Assembly (NCBI RefSeq): GCF_023091745.1
Contig: NC_068912.1
Location: 53,932,567 to 53,996,566, forward strand
Length of the DNA stretch: 64,000 nt
Direction of reading: 5' to 3'
Source of the DNA: Budorcas taxicolor
Taxonomy: Eukaryota > Chordata > Mammalia > Artiodactyla > Bovidae
The number at the start of each line of letters is the position of its first letter. Within the stretch, counting starts at the first letter, position 1. Positions 22,642 through 34,836 of the stretch are shown here, piece by piece. The notes beneath the pieces were generated by a model. It did no database searches and had not been told where the DNA came from. It was given only the letters and a program-made list of their open reading frames with translations. The translations under genes were made by a program, and so were the position numbers.

Positions 22642-24008
22642 TTGTTGAGTGTGAAACATTTGAAGAGCTTGAAAAATATTTAAGCATGAATATTTAGGTT
22701 AATACACAATACATATATGTGCAAACACACCCATTCTAATTCTATGCCCCTTTGAATTTTTTAAATTGCATCATCTCTGTTAAGAGATATGTAACATGCA
22801 GGAGGCATTCCTAATTGTTTTTCTCAGCCGGAGTGTATTATACAAGTCAAACGCAAAATTTAAATATGAATTCAGTTCAATCGGAAGGCATCTCAACTCA
22901 GTACTTTGGGTCTTATATTCTATGCTAATACTTTAGGTTTTGATGGAACTGTTCATATTTTTAAAAAGGTGAAGAAAATGTAGTTCTTTACCAAACGGTA
23001 CTTAGTAGATAGGTCTCAGTGGATGTAGAAGTGATGGACCAGAGGCAGGAAGAAATCAGTTAAATTAGTTTCTTTTCACTGCTTCAGATTTCAGATACAG
23101 CTGAAGAAATTATTATATCCAGGGCATTTTGCAACAGTTATTAGTTTAGGCCATTTCATGTATATAATGTCTTCATAATTCAAACCAGGGTACAAAATAA
23201 CTCCTCCCCAGACCAGACTTCCTCTTGCTTCTAGAAAGAAATAAACATAGATTCTGATGCAATATGCAGTTCCTGAAAACAAAGTGGATTTACAGTTATA
23301 TTCTCATTCTCTCAGTTATATTGGTATGTATGAAGGATCACTGGATCGGCTCTGAACACTGCAAGGTTGGGTTGAGTAGAACAATTCAATTAGGCATAAT
23401 TATAGGCTTTGGCTTCCCCCCAAATAAATACATGCTCCAGTAGTATTTCAAGTTCTCTAGCACAAATATATTCTGTTACTATATCAATTTAAGGAGGTGG
23501 GTGAGCAGAGAGGGAAAACAAAATAGCTTATGTGGATGGGACGTTACAAGAAAGTGAAGATGGAAAGAGTATTTGATTGAAAATGTAAGGAAATAAAACT
23601 AAACCCACAGAATAATTGTTTGATTATTTTAATGGTTTTGAACCCATCAATATTATGCAATATTTTAATTCAACATACAAAATTTAAATCATGAGACACC
23701 TGAAGAACGGAAACAAATATTTCCACTATCAAACAATAATTTTATACAGATAACAGCTCCCCATAGCACATACACTGGAGCTATGCCACAACAATGAGAT
23801 CTTGGCATCTCTATTTACCCTGTTTAACACAAACGTTTGCTAAGTGACAGTGAAACATGGTGATATCAGGAGGAAATGGAGACGAAGGATGAACAATGAG
23901 AACACCTTATCTGTGTGCCATAGAGATGGACCTTGATGTACACATTAGGGTCAAAACCACTTAGGCTGCTGACCAAGTCTGAGCATTTGGTTTTAATAAG
24001 TATTCTTG

Positions 24009-24215
24009 GGCTTCCCTGGTGGCTCTGCTGGTAAAGAATCTGCCTGCAACTGGGAGACCTGGATTTGATCCTTGGGTTGGGAAGATCCCTTGGAGAAGGG
24101 AATGGCTACTTGCTTCAGTTTTCTGGCATGGAGAATTCCATGGACTCTACAGTCCATGGGGCTGGAAAGAGTCAGACACAACTGGGTGACTTTCATTTTC
24201 ATTTTTTTCACTTTA
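24009..24215 (+). repeat. Bov-tA SINE in presumed LRRC8B 3' UTR
   Basis: Plus-strand copy from 'gggcttccctggtggctctg' to 'cagacacaactgggtgactt'. In an LRRC8B transcript it would appear as the antisense SINE sequence. Confidence 0.95.
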
Positions 24216-24896
24216 ATATTATAGCTAAGAGAACAGAGCACTCCATGATTACAAGTAAGGAATAAAAAAGAATTGATATTTTAGCATTAACCTACAACCA
24301 CTTGCAACTTTGGAAAAATATTACACATATTCAAAACGAATAAATTTTGTACACATAGGCATGTGCATGCAAGCTAATCATTGTGTATCTGTGTGTATGT
24401 AAATAAAATGCATTTAGTCTAGCATAAGCCGTCAACTTTGTTCTGAATAACATCCATATTTATTTTTTGGAAAATGCACTACACATTCTTGGAAAGCAAG
24501 TGTCAACTAGTCTCAAAATTATAATTGAATAAACTTCATTTGCTTCTTTGAAAATCCTCTTCCAAAATGAAGATCTGCTCCAATATTGCATAAAGTTGGC
24601 AAACACCACAGTTTTGCATGTTAAGTGGTGGTCTCAGAGTTCATGACATCTGTGTTACATCATTCCCAAAGCTACCTAACACTGGTGTGTGGGATTGAAA
24701 TAAAAATGTCAGCTTGAAAGGAGTTTGCACTAGTAACCACATTCTTGTGTTTGGAAAGCAGCTTACAAAACTCATTATGATAGTAACTTGCTTCCAGAAA
24801 TGTAGACAGGTGATAAGGAAGATTTAGCTAGTGCCTTTTGCAGGTGAACAGAACCTGGTGACTAGCCAGGAGGGGCTGTAGACTGTCAGGGGAATG

Positions 24897-25110
24897 GTGT
24901 GTGCATGCTTAGCCGCTCAGTCATGTCTGACTTTTTGCGACCCTATGGACTGTAGCCTGTTAGGCTCCTCTGTCCATGGGATTCTCCAGGCAAGAATACT
25001 GGAGTGGGTTGCCATCTTCTCCTCCAGGAGATCTTCCCAACCCAGGGATTGAACCCACAGCTCCTGCACTGACAGGCGATTCTTTACCACTGTGCCACCT
25101 GGGAAACCCC
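24897..25110 (-). repeat. Bov-tA SINE in presumed LRRC8B 3' UTR
   Basis: Minus-strand copy: 'ccgctcagtcatgtctgact', 'caagaatactggagtgggtt' and 'ttctttaccactgtgccacc'. It lies opposite to the copy at 24009-24215 and 680 bases from it. Confidence 0.95.
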
Positions 25111-25925
25111 AGGGGAATGGTAGTAAATCTGAAATTTGTTTTGAAAACTTTTCCTTATCAAAAGGGATAGGATTTTTCATACACATTATGAGTAATTATA
25201 TGACCCAAAATGAACATATTTCCATCTATCATATTCATGTTCCAAACATAAGATAATCCTATCCAACACTGGAACTGGTACACATGACAATTCTACTGTG
25301 CAATACAGATGGGAAACATTAAAATGACAATGATCTCACATTAAAAGATTGAAAATAACAAAAAAACCTAGATAGAGTCAGAATCTGTTTTCTGAAGTCT
25401 AGAAGAAAGTTTCATCAGTTATGCCTGGGTCCCTGAGAGCTTGAATGTTCTGACTAAAGGCAAGTTTTGGTAAGAATTGCATTTTTACATTGTTCCTTCT
25501 CATTCAGAATAAACAGCAGTGTTTTAGGCAGCTTTTGGTGTTTTATGTTTTTTTTATAGCTATTACTCAAATTTTATTTGATATGAACAGTTCTTTTCTC
25601 TGAATGTCAGCTCAAAGGTATGTGGCAGGTGAGGGAAGCTACATTTGGCCATACTTTAAAAACTCATTTTCATCCTTCTGGAAGGGACAAAGCAAGGGAA
25701 AAAACATACCATACATCACAATTCCATGTTTACAGTACTCTTTACCCATAGTGTTTTCCAGTTTTGTCGAGGTGCAGTTAATAGATTATTTCCTAGTTTG
25801 AAATGGCATCACAATGCCTAGACACAGAGAAAAACACATCGAAAATGTACATTTCCCCAAAATGAGTCAGTCGGCTTTATTCATTTTACAATACGCATGA
25901 TAATAAAAAGCCCAACACAAAACTC

Positions 25926-25931
25926 TTTATT
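25926..25931 (-). terminator. LRRC8B: candidate proximal polyadenylation signal AATAAA
   Basis: A minus-strand AATAAA about 1.3 kb after the stop codon, followed about 45 bases further on by another at 25876-25881. Use of either would give a short 3' UTR lacking both SINEs. The evidence is the motif pair alone. Confidence 0.35.
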
Positions 25932-27222
25932 GAAAAAAAAGAGCAAAACGTATTCTAGAAAAGTCAGACAAAGACATGAGATGAATTTCAGTTAATTAGA
26001 TCTATTTCTTTGTGAGCTTTGAGAACTCATATTAAACAATGAATAGAGGCTGAATGTTTCACATTATAATCCTATCTAGAGATCATGCAGATGGAGAACA
26101 CAGCATTTTGTTTAACTTTTACTTAATTTCTACAGAGTGATTGAAAATCAGTTTTATAGATCCAAATCTGTACCTCTCCCCTCCATCACAGTTTTCGAAG
26201 TAATTAAGAATGGTTACCCGTACAATAGCACAGCAACTAGGGAAGAGAGAGGTAGATGATGTGGCCATCCTCTTGGAAGGAAACCCCCAAATATTTTAGG
26301 GCATGAAACACAAGGCTTTTGTTATCCAGAAATAATTAGCTGCAGACTACAAAAACATTTTGGAGCCAAGTGCGCACAAACGTGAGACTCGTAAGCAGCC
26401 GAAACCATGTATATTAATAGTAAGTTCTTAAAGAAAAGGATGTGTTCTCTGTACCTTACAAAAACTATTCTCACAGATTTTGCATCCAAGATTACACAAT
26501 ATAAAATATTTATGTTTTACATTTGATATAAAAATTAGTAGCAAATAAAAAAGGCTCTGATGAGATACAAGAAGAAATTGCAGAGGATACATTAAAATTT
26601 CAGGATGGCCAGAGGATGACTTGTCCTAAATACCCTGCTCCTGTTCTGTGCAAAGGCCACAGGCAGGTACTTTCTCAGGGTTCATCACTGTTGTTAAGAG
26701 AAAACCAGATGAAGGAAGACTCAAACAAGCTGGGGCAGGAAGTAAAAATTAAGCCAAGGAGGAACTCTGCCAAGCGCAATGCATCCTGCCTAAAAGTATT
26801 TAAGAACATAAATCAAAGACAGTGCTGAGTGTACCTCAAGGGAATTTATGTTGATGAGTTTATGGCCTAGGTGATAAATATCAAAACAGGAAGTCAGTTA
26901 AAACAAGTATGCAAGTAAGTTATATCTCATCTTCAAAAGATAAAAACTGCAGTGTAGAGATTCAATAATTTCATGGCCCCATTCTACCCTCCAAGTGTAC
27001 ACTTCTCATATCTCCATAAGTTAAAGATCAATTATTCACAAAACTTTGTTTCAGTGTTAATACTTTTTACCTGTTTAATTTAGACACTGAGTTGCCTTAT
27101 TATAATAAGACATTTGGTTATAGTTAGTGATAATTATCCATTGTTCATCTTTATAACTTAGGAAATTTTAGTTCTCATTTAAAGCCCTGGAATGTACTTT
27201 TAAAAATGATTCTCTCTTTAGG

Positions 27223-27495
27223 TCAACATTTATCCAGGCATGTTTGCAAACGTTCTGTTACAGGGGGAGGAAGAGTATTGAGCAAATTCTCCTCGACAAT
27301 CAGACAGCTCCGTTTTAGGGACTGACACCCTTCCAGTTCAGGAGGAAGTGTTTCCAGGTAATTACCGATGAGCTCCAGATGAGTAAGGTTCGACAGCTCA
27401 CCCACGTGAGGTGACAAGCTCATCAGGCTATTTTTCCCCAAGAGTAAACACTGCAGCTTTTTGCATTGAAACAGCCCATCTGGAAGCATCTCAAT
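27223..27495 (-). CDS. LRRC8B: LRRC8B, terminal coding exon (residues 715-804 and stop)
   Basis: This is the last coding exon. It starts at Ile715 (IEMLPDGLFQCKKLQ) directly after an acceptor AG at 27496-27497 and ends with the TGA at 27223-27225, after ...RLQTCLDKC. It carries the last two or three leucine-rich repeats and the C-terminal cap of the cytoplasmic domain. Joined in phase 0 to the large exon it gives 804 residues, one longer than the human protein as I recall it. The extra residue appears to be a glycine near position 198 in the variable cytoplasmic loop. Splitting the repeat domain with a small terminal exon is, as I remember it, also the arrangement in LRRC8A. The reading frame is intact. 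Confidence 0.96.
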   Translation of the reverse strand: MEMLPDGLFQCKKLQCLLLGKNSLMSLSPHVGELSNLTHLELIGNYLETLPPELEGCQSLKRSCLIVEENLLNTLPPPVTERLQTCLDKC

Positions 27496-29009
27496 CTGGA
27501 AAGGGAAAAAAAAGAAGCCAGTAAAACTGGTTTTTGAGGGCCTATTATACTACAAGTATTTATTTATACCCCTACCTTTCCCCCAAAACATTTCCAGACA
27601 TTTTAAATAGGTACATATAACATTGATGATACATTTGAAGTAGATGGGAAACTTACAGGAAAAATAAGGATGTTCTGAAATCAGGACTGAGGCCACCAAG
27701 AACTTCAAAACCCCTGCTGTATACGGGTGGGCAACAGATTAGCTCTAGCAAAGCAATTCTCAACTCTCAAAGGAAACCTATCAGTTACATATTCATTTAC
27801 AAACCAGTAACTCAGGAGAAGCAAATCAATCTCAACAGTCCTCAAAAAGAGTTTACTGTGTGAGGTAATGAGCTGTCCCCTCAAAAACAAGACACAAGGC
27901 TATTTCTTAGGGTTTCACAGTATAGACTGAAAACCTCCTTCTGGTTTAAAAAAACGCTGACAGAAGCAGAGACAAGAAGATGCGATCGTATAAACATGTA
28001 CGTCTCATTCTCCTCTACATGCACACTCATGAGTATTAACTCTTTTTCTACCTGCTCCTGAGTTTTAAGTCATATGAAACAGAGAAATCATTTGGAATAT
28101 GATAAATAGCCTGTGACTAGGTCAATGCCTAGAAATGCTCAACTGAATTGCTCCTCTATCTGGTGAGAAGGTTGCATGTGAGTTTCTAAGGGAGCCACAG
28201 TGTGTATATGAAATGGGCTTATTGGGGAAATACACCTAGAGAAAGGGTTAGCATACTCAATGTGCTCAGCCCTCATCCTGCCACTGAACTGCAAGTTTGC
28301 TCCAGGCCAAGCTGGACTGCACAAACACCACCCTCTAATGCTTCACAAATTTATACAGGCCTGGACCAGGCAACTCTGCAACTATGAAACAACGCAGGCT
28401 CCCTAGTTCAAGAAGTTGCTTTGATAGAAAGGGGGATGAAAGGGGCGCTCTAGAGTTCAACTTCCTCCTCTGATGACCTAGTACAACCCCACTGAGCCAG
28501 TTCTCTGCAGGAACTTCCAGAGCCTTCCAGAAATATCTCTTTAAAAAGATAAACATTCCCTATACAGTGTAAAAGATGGTCAGACTGCATTAAAAGGCTT
28601 ATTATGTTGGAATCTGCCCCCTCCTCTATCACTCATACATACATTCAGTACTGGATATCCTTGAAAATAAATCTAATGATCACTGCTTCTAAGACTATCA
28701 TGCAATACAGCTCATCATTCTACATCAAAATACTAGGTGGTATAAGCAAAGGAAAATAGCTACCCTTTTTCATTCCTTACGAAGGTAGATACGAAACCAC
28801 AGATATGTCAATTTTGGCATAGATATGGCAGAAAAATGAGAGAAAAAAACGTAACCTCATTCTGATCAGACATTATCTGCAGCTCAAAACTAGGGTCAGT
28901 GACATAAAAGTAGAGGGAATGATCAGTCCTGTGCAATGAATATGCTCAGGGTTGAGAGTGCCTGCTGGCATAAAAGGAATGACTTAGGCAAACAGGCTGA
29001 AAGGAGGGC

Positions 29010-29122
29010 AGACTTGTCTCACCTGTATTCAGTGGATGCCTGCTGAGAGCCTTGTTTTGTGCCAGGCTCCCAACCAGGTGCTGGGGATAAAATGCTGAGC
29101 AAGACAGATGGGTCTTTAAGAC
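29010..29122 (-). repeat. L2 LINE fragment
   Basis: 'ttttgtgccaggctcccaac' and 'ggtgctggggataaaatgct' are the reverse of the L2 3' end. Confidence 0.55.
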
Positions 29123-29124
29123 CC

Positions 29125-29320
29125 ATGCAGGGTCTCTCCACCTTGGCACTGCGGACATTTGGGGTGGGATAATTCTTTGTGTGTGGGTGCCCTGTGCATT
29201 CAGCAGCATCCCTGAGTAGATGCCAGTGCCACTGCCCTCTCTAGTTGTGACAACAAAACATGTCTCCAGACAGATGTCTTCTGCAGGGTAAAACTGCCCC
29301 CCTTTGACAAGCACTGGTCT
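29125..29320 (-). repeat. MER20 DNA transposon (hAT-Charlie)
   Basis: 'cagggtctctccaccttggc', 'gacatttggggtgggataat' and 'aacatgtctccagacagatg' match MER20 as I recall it. Non-autonomous and long inactive. Confidence 0.85.
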
Positions 29321-30319
29321 GCTGGGGAAGAGAAGTATTAAACAGTTATGGAGATCATTAGCCTACAGTGGCTGCTGCGAAGAAGAGTGCCTTCACCAGG
29401 GCTGCATCAAAGAATCCCAATCTCTCTTCTTCAGTCAAGCTTCCAGACTCCAGCGCGTATCTTGCTTAATTGTACTGACTTTTTTTATTGGGTGAAGACC
29501 CTAAGCCATTGTCCTCTCTGGCTATCAGCACTACCATGTCTAACTCATCTTCTTTCAAATCTCTGAATTTGTGATTTTAGCTTCTTCTCAGCCCCTAGTA
29601 CAGGTGAGGGATTTCACCAGGCAATGAGAGTGAGCCTCTGGGGTTGGCCCCTCAGTAGTGTCACTGTTGAGAAAGTGAGTGAAAGGCTGTGGACAATGCA
29701 CGCTTCCTGAGCGCTAAGTGTCCATCTCAGCCAAATGTACTGAAGCCCTCAGAACATCCAAGGCAGGATGGTTCTCTTCCTATATTCATGGCTGACACTG
29801 ACAATTAAATATTTCACTGTTTCCCAGAGGCTGGGACCTCACTTCAGAATTCTTCTCAATGTCAGCTTTCCTATTTTTCTGGCCATTGACACATGCTATT
29901 TCAGAACATGCCAACCTAAATCCATAAAGCCCAATCATTTCAAGAGACAAAGCTGAGTATTTCCATATTTAAGTGATAATGTCAAAAACCAACATGGAAC
30001 ATTGCCACATAAATGATCTTTAGAGGGGATTTCTACACTATTCACCTTTGGGCTAAGCGTCTGTGAGTTAATAAAATTCATTTAAATGCAGAAAGAGAAA
30101 ATTGGAAGACCGAGGTATAAGTTGGAGTCATTTTTAAGATTTGAGCAAAGTCATTAAATCCTCCTCCTTTCCTGTGCTTCTTGGTCACATCCAACACCGT
30201 CATAATCCAACTATACTTTGGCACTGGAGAGAGCTGGAGGTTGCCTCTTCCTACCCCATCACCCGCACACACCACTGCTTCCCACGGAGCATCATTTGGA
30301 CAGATGCATCTGTGCTGCA

Positions 30320-30450
30320 GGAGAAAGAGCACTGGAGGAGGAGCTGAAGAGAGGTTCCGGCCCAGATCCATCACTGGGAAACTTTGGACCCCAGGCAAAT
30401 TGCTCTAAGCCTCAGTTTCAGTATCAATAAAGTGAGGGCAGTGTTTTAGA
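30320..30450 (+). repeat. MIR fragment
   Basis: 'ccagatccatcactgggaaa' and 'gcctcagtttcagtatcaat' match the MIR core. Confidence 0.6.
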
Positions 30451-30487
30451 ACATAGGTTGGCAAAGATTTTCTCAAAAGGAGCAAGA

Positions 30488-30672
30488 GGGACCCCCCTGG
30501 GGAGTGGTTTAGACTTCACCTTTTAATGCAGGGGAGCTAAGACCCCATATGTTTTTGGGAACTAAGATCTCAAAAACCCAAAACAAAAAAATAGAAGCAA
30601 TATTGCAACAAATTCAATAAAGACTTTAAAATGGTCCACATCAAAAAAAAAAAAATCTTAAAAAAAAAAAGG
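30488..30672 (+). repeat. CHR-type tRNA-Glu SINE
   Basis: 'gaccccatatgtttttggga', 'caataaagactttaaaatgg' and two A runs with 'atctt' between them form the tail of a CHR SINE. It appears to sit inside an older DNA element whose right part is at about 30690-30740 ('gttctgcaggccaaatgtca'). Confidence 0.75.
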
Positions 30673-31771
30673 AGCAGGATAGTAAATATCTTGAAGGTTC
30701 TGCAGGCCAAATGTCAAAACGGAAAATACTATGTAGGTAATTATAATAGTAAAAGAAAAAATTTTCATATGTTTCTAAGTGATATAATGAAAAATATAAC
30801 AATTATAATTTTTTTGCTAATATAGGCCCACTAGGGAGAACAATGGAATTTATTTATGGACACTAAAATTTGGATTTCCTATAATTTTCAAATATGAGGA
30901 AGTATTATTATTTGATTTTCTTTCCCCAATCACTTAAAAATTTAAAAACCATTCTGAGGTCAGGCTGTGAGTAGATTTGGCTCTGAGGCTGTACTTCGCT
31001 GACCTCAGGACCAATGATCCATAGTATTCCTTTCATACATGAGTCTCTTTTTAATCTATATTCCTACTTCTAAATCATAACTGATTAAAACTTGCCATGA
31101 GGTTCTGTTTCTTGACTGTCCTCTTCCAACCCTTGAGTATGCCACAACCAGCGCCTCCTTGGAGGCACCAATTCGGGTTACCTAGCACTGTCAGGCTCAA
31201 GCCTCACCTTAGTTACCACCCAATGACTCAGACTTGAACTAGCCTGGCAGAATTCAAGGCAGTCTCCATTCGGACCCCCTGTCTAAAGGCTCTCATCGCT
31301 TATTACACCTGGGCATGCCAGTGACAATCTTCTGGGCATGACTTCTATCCTTCCACATTTCCCCAGTTAGTGTTCTCAGAACACTCCTCTCAAGAAGTTA
31401 CCATAAAAAAGAATGCCTTGCTCAAATACATGTGCCAAATGTTGCACACCCTATCCTCCTCTTGGAGAAGCACAATGCATGTTCATATGATAAAGGCTCT
31501 GAGGAATCCTGCCGCAGAAGCGTGCTAAAGTCTGTTTCATGGTTTTCGTGAGAAGACCTATCACTATCCTGTGGAGTAAAGTCTGGAGTGTCCTCTCAGT
31601 GAATGTCTGTCATCTGGGGGCTGCCCAGCATCTGCAGTGTCTGGAGAATTCTCTACCTCACCTTCCTGGGGCTCTTGGTGGGAAGCAGCGCCCACTTCCC
31701 ACAAGAGGACTGACAATGCCAGATTCTTCTGTTCCAGATCTCTTGCAGCGCGAGGGTGAGCATTCATGAGC

Positions 31772-31992
31772 ATGAGCATGTGCGTTTTCTCGGTTGTGTC
31801 TGACTCTGTGCTACCCCATGGACCACAGCCTGCCAGGCTCCTTTGTCCATGGGATTCTCCAGACAAGAATACTGGAGTGGGTTACCATTCCCTTCTCTAA
31901 GGGATCTTCCTGACTCAGGAATAAAACCAGTCTCCTGCATCTTCTGCACTGGCAGGCGGATGCTTCACCACTGAGCCACACGGGAAGCCTGT
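31772..31992 (-). repeat. Bov-tA SINE
   Basis: 'gtgtctgactctgtgctacc', 'caagaatactggagtgggtt' and 'ttcaccactgagccacacgg' show a reverse copy inside the LRRC8B coding intron, in the same orientation as the gene. Confidence 0.95.
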
Positions 31993-33454
31993 GAGCATTC
32001 ACAAGCTCTATCAGTTGCTTAGATGTGGGGCTCAGGGCATAAGGCAGAAACCATGAAGAACTGATTTTGTGGGAGAGCAAGGGCCACAGCAACAGCAGCA
32101 TCGTTTTCAGGGCGGCACTGGTGCTCAGTGCTGATATGGTCAGTGTCAGGGTACATCTTAATTTTACTTCTGTACTATGATTTTGGCTGCTTTTCTCTTG
32201 CTATCTAATTTTGTCCCTGTTTCCCAAGCCTGATTGTGTAGCCTTTTCAGCAATGAGACACATGACATCTTTTCAATAAACCCCAGGGTTAGCATTTGTT
32301 GCCTATGAACGTGACACACTGCCCAAGTCTTTAAAAAAGTGTTCTTTCTGCAATCTTTACCAACCTCCACTCCAGAGAGAGGAATCAACTCACATTTCTG
32401 AGTATAAGCATATCTAAATATTTACGCTGCAGGTTTGATGTTTTGTTTTCTAAGTTTTATAAATATTTTGGTCTACCTTATAGAGTCATGAGAACCTTAA
32501 GGTTTCAAGAAGAAATCTTCAAGTTAGTTAAATTCCCACATAAAACATGAATCCTCAGTTCCCTTTACCAATATTCCCACCAAGCAGCTGACAATTGATA
32601 CCTGGACAGTTTTATTAAGAAAATCACTTCTCCCTTCTCAGATGTTCATTCAGTCTCTGGACAGCTTTCTTGGGAAAGATGAGGCGTCTTCTCTTGCTTG
32701 TCTGAGCTCTAACACCAACAACAACTCCCAACAGGCTTTCCTTCCTAAGTAGGGCTTCCGAATATTTGAAGACCAATAGTGAGGACTATTCTCTTTCCCT
32801 TCCCTTCCCAGTGCTTCCTATCACTAGGCTACACTGTCCCACCAGAGAGGAACCTTTCATCTCTCTGGCTGCTATCTTCCAATTTCACCACATCCTTAGT
32901 AGGTAAGTCTCTTCACAGTTCTGAGAAGACTGTTTCTCACCCAGTCCAAGATTTGCAGTCATCGCAACGGTTCTGAGGATGCTCACAACTGCTGTTATGA
33001 CTTCTGAGACAACACAACCCAAGAGAGTATTGTTCTTGGGCCAGAAACTATCTTAAGCATAAGAATTTTCATATGCTACCAAGTACCCTTTCCTTCGTCA
33101 AGACAAAATATGTCTGATACTAACACCTAGTCTCCCTGTCAGCCACAAAAGAAGTCAATAAACTTAGTGTCAACAGTACCAACAATCTCACAGTTTCATG
33201 ACATTAAACTAGAGAAAATCATTAACTTGCTTATACACTTAGATAATTATGGTTAGATGACAATTTAATCAGCTATGACTTTCAAAACTCCATGGAGTGA
33301 TTTAATTGGACAACAACTTGGTGAAACCAGTACCTTTCAAAATAATTATTTATATTTTTTAGTACAGGTTTAACAATGGGAAAACGGTGACCACAATGCT
33401 AATATTAGTCAACTTTATAATTAAGCAACACTAATGCTAAATCTCTAGACCTGT

Positions 33455-33640
33455 AGTTTTCAAAGTGTGGTCATTAGACCAGGAGCACCAGCTTCACCTG
33501 AGATTTTCAGCGCTATACACTCCTGGATCCTACACCAGACCTACTTGCTGAATGAAAAACCCTGGGAGTGGAGCCATGAAATCTGTGTTTCAACAAGCCT
33601 TCCAGGTAATTCTAAGGTACACTGCTAACTTTTAAAGGAG
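33455..33640 (+). repeat. MER5A DNA transposon (hAT-Charlie)
   Basis: 'tagttttcaaagtgtggtca', 'cagcttcacctgagattttc' and 'aacaagccttccaggtaatt' match MER5A. Confidence 0.85.
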
Positions 33641-33863
33641 TTTTAAAACCTCATAATCTTATAATGGGTTCTATCCTTCTACATATAGTGAAGCCACAGA
33701 GTTCTAAAAGTCAGCATAAATTCTGTTCTTTCCCCAGCTCTGGTATTTGTCCAACAAGCTATGGTTTCTAAAAACACTGTCTGATGATCAATATGTTTTT
33801 TGGCCAACTCCATGCTCACAGATATATTTAGCATGAAATATAAACTATTAAAAAGTCTAGGAG

Positions 33864-33954
33864 TAGTACATCTATGGCTAATTCATGTTGATGTATGGCA
33901 GAAATCAAATTAATATTGTAAGCAATTATCTTTCAATTAAAAATAAATAAATAA
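33864..33954 (+). mobile_element. extremely short L1 3' end
   Basis: Only about 90 bases of ruminant L1 3' UTR ('ggctaattcatgttgatgta', then 'caattaaaaataaataaat'). The flanks are the duplication aaaagtctaggag (33851-33863 and 33955-33967). Severe 5' truncation during target-primed reverse transcription explains it. Confidence 0.92.
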
Positions 33955-34564
33955 AAAAGTCTAGGAGATAATACCTTTTTGGGTGGGGTAGAAGAAAGTA
34001 GTTCCCATTTTAACTAAAGGGGAATCATTTTAATCTTTTGGCAGCCCTGATTTCTGACAGGTTTTTTTTTCTTCCCATATGGATATTACCATCACTCTCT
34101 TGCCCTTTCAGCCAACATGATTTTTGTCTTTTTCTTCCTTCTTCACATTTTAACCTAGGAAACTACTCATTTATTCTGTTTTTTCTTGTTTCAGCTAAGT
34201 TAAGTTCTCCTTAATTTGGCTTTACTGTTGCAAATTATGGTTCATTTTTAAAGCATGGATGCTGGAAAAAGCTTCTAAGAAGCCCTAGTGCTGCATTATA
34301 GAACCAGGCCTTTCATTTTGAATTGTCTTTCTAGACGTGCATGGAGATTTCAAGTCTTTCTTACCGCATCACAGAAAGAACTTATGAATAATTCACAGTC
34401 CCAGAATTTTTTTACAATAAGTTGTCCTCTGTCAGACTTGGAAAGCTGAAAAATTTTATGAAACTTTATAAATATTGTACTTAAGCCTTTTCTGAAATGA
34501 AAGTAAGCTCTGCCATAACTTTTGTGATTTTTATGTTAAAAAACAGGGAAAGAGGATAAAGAGA

Positions 34565-34735
34565 ATATTTGGGTACCTACTACGTGCCAGAAACTGTGCC
34601 AAATGCTTATATATACTTTTTTCATAAAATCTCTACGACAACTTGTAAATTACATTAAAAACTGACTCTCAGTGTTTTGATAATTTGTCCACAGTCACAT
34701 GTCTAATAAGTGGTAGTCAGGCCAAGCTCAAGATG
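34565..34735 (-). repeat. MIR SINE
   Basis: 'ggtacctactacgtgccaga' at the left and 'ccacagtcacatgtctaata' at the right form a reversed MIR about 100 bases from the LRRC8B donor. The stretch 33970-34560 has no recognised content. Confidence 0.7.
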
Positions 34736-34830
34736 CTTAGCATGACTTAAAGTCCATTATCTTTAGTGACATCACACACTGCAACAGCAGATGCTCAAAT
34801 GACTGGCCATAAAAGGGGAAGAATGGATCT

Positions 34831-34836
34831 ACTTAC
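34831..34836 (-). other. LRRC8B: splice donor GTAAGT of LRRC8B
   Basis: On the minus strand AAT|GTAAGT follows the codon for Asn714 and matches the U1 consensus. Reading through gives an unrelated 13-residue tail and then a stop, which would truncate the repeat domain. Confidence 0.92.

Larger units (their letters stand above)
22310..27222 (-). other. LRRC8B: probable LRRC8B 3' UTR
   Basis: After the stop codon about 4.9 kb continues with no splice need and few old repeats, up to a minus-strand AATAAA at 22331-22336. My recollection that mammalian LRRC8B mRNAs carry a 3' UTR of several kilobases supports this extent, but it is inference. Two Bov-tA SINEs (24009-24215 and 24897-25110) lie inside it in opposite orientation. 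Several earlier AATAAA hexamers would allow shorter isoforms. No other coding region is visible here. Confidence 0.6.
27496..34836 (-). other. LRRC8B: LRRC8B intron between the two coding exons
   Basis: This 7341-base phase-0 intron runs from the GTAAGT donor at 34831-34836 to a CAG acceptor at 27496-27498, which has a long pyrimidine tract (minus strand) up to about 27517. It holds a MER20 DNA transposon, a CHR-type SINE, a Bov-tA SINE, a MER5A, a tiny L1 3' end with target duplications and MIR fragments, all listed separately. The stretches 27520-29000, 29330-30320, 30730-31770 and 31995-33450 look like unique AT-rich intron sequence. The ORFs in them are short and resemble nothing I recognise. 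Confidence 0.93.

Noticed and set aside
34795..34836. Read-through end of the large LRRC8B exon as the real C-terminus
   Set aside because: A consensus GTAAGT donor sits exactly where family similarity stops, and the missing C-terminal repeats are found at 27223-27495 behind a good acceptor in the same phase.
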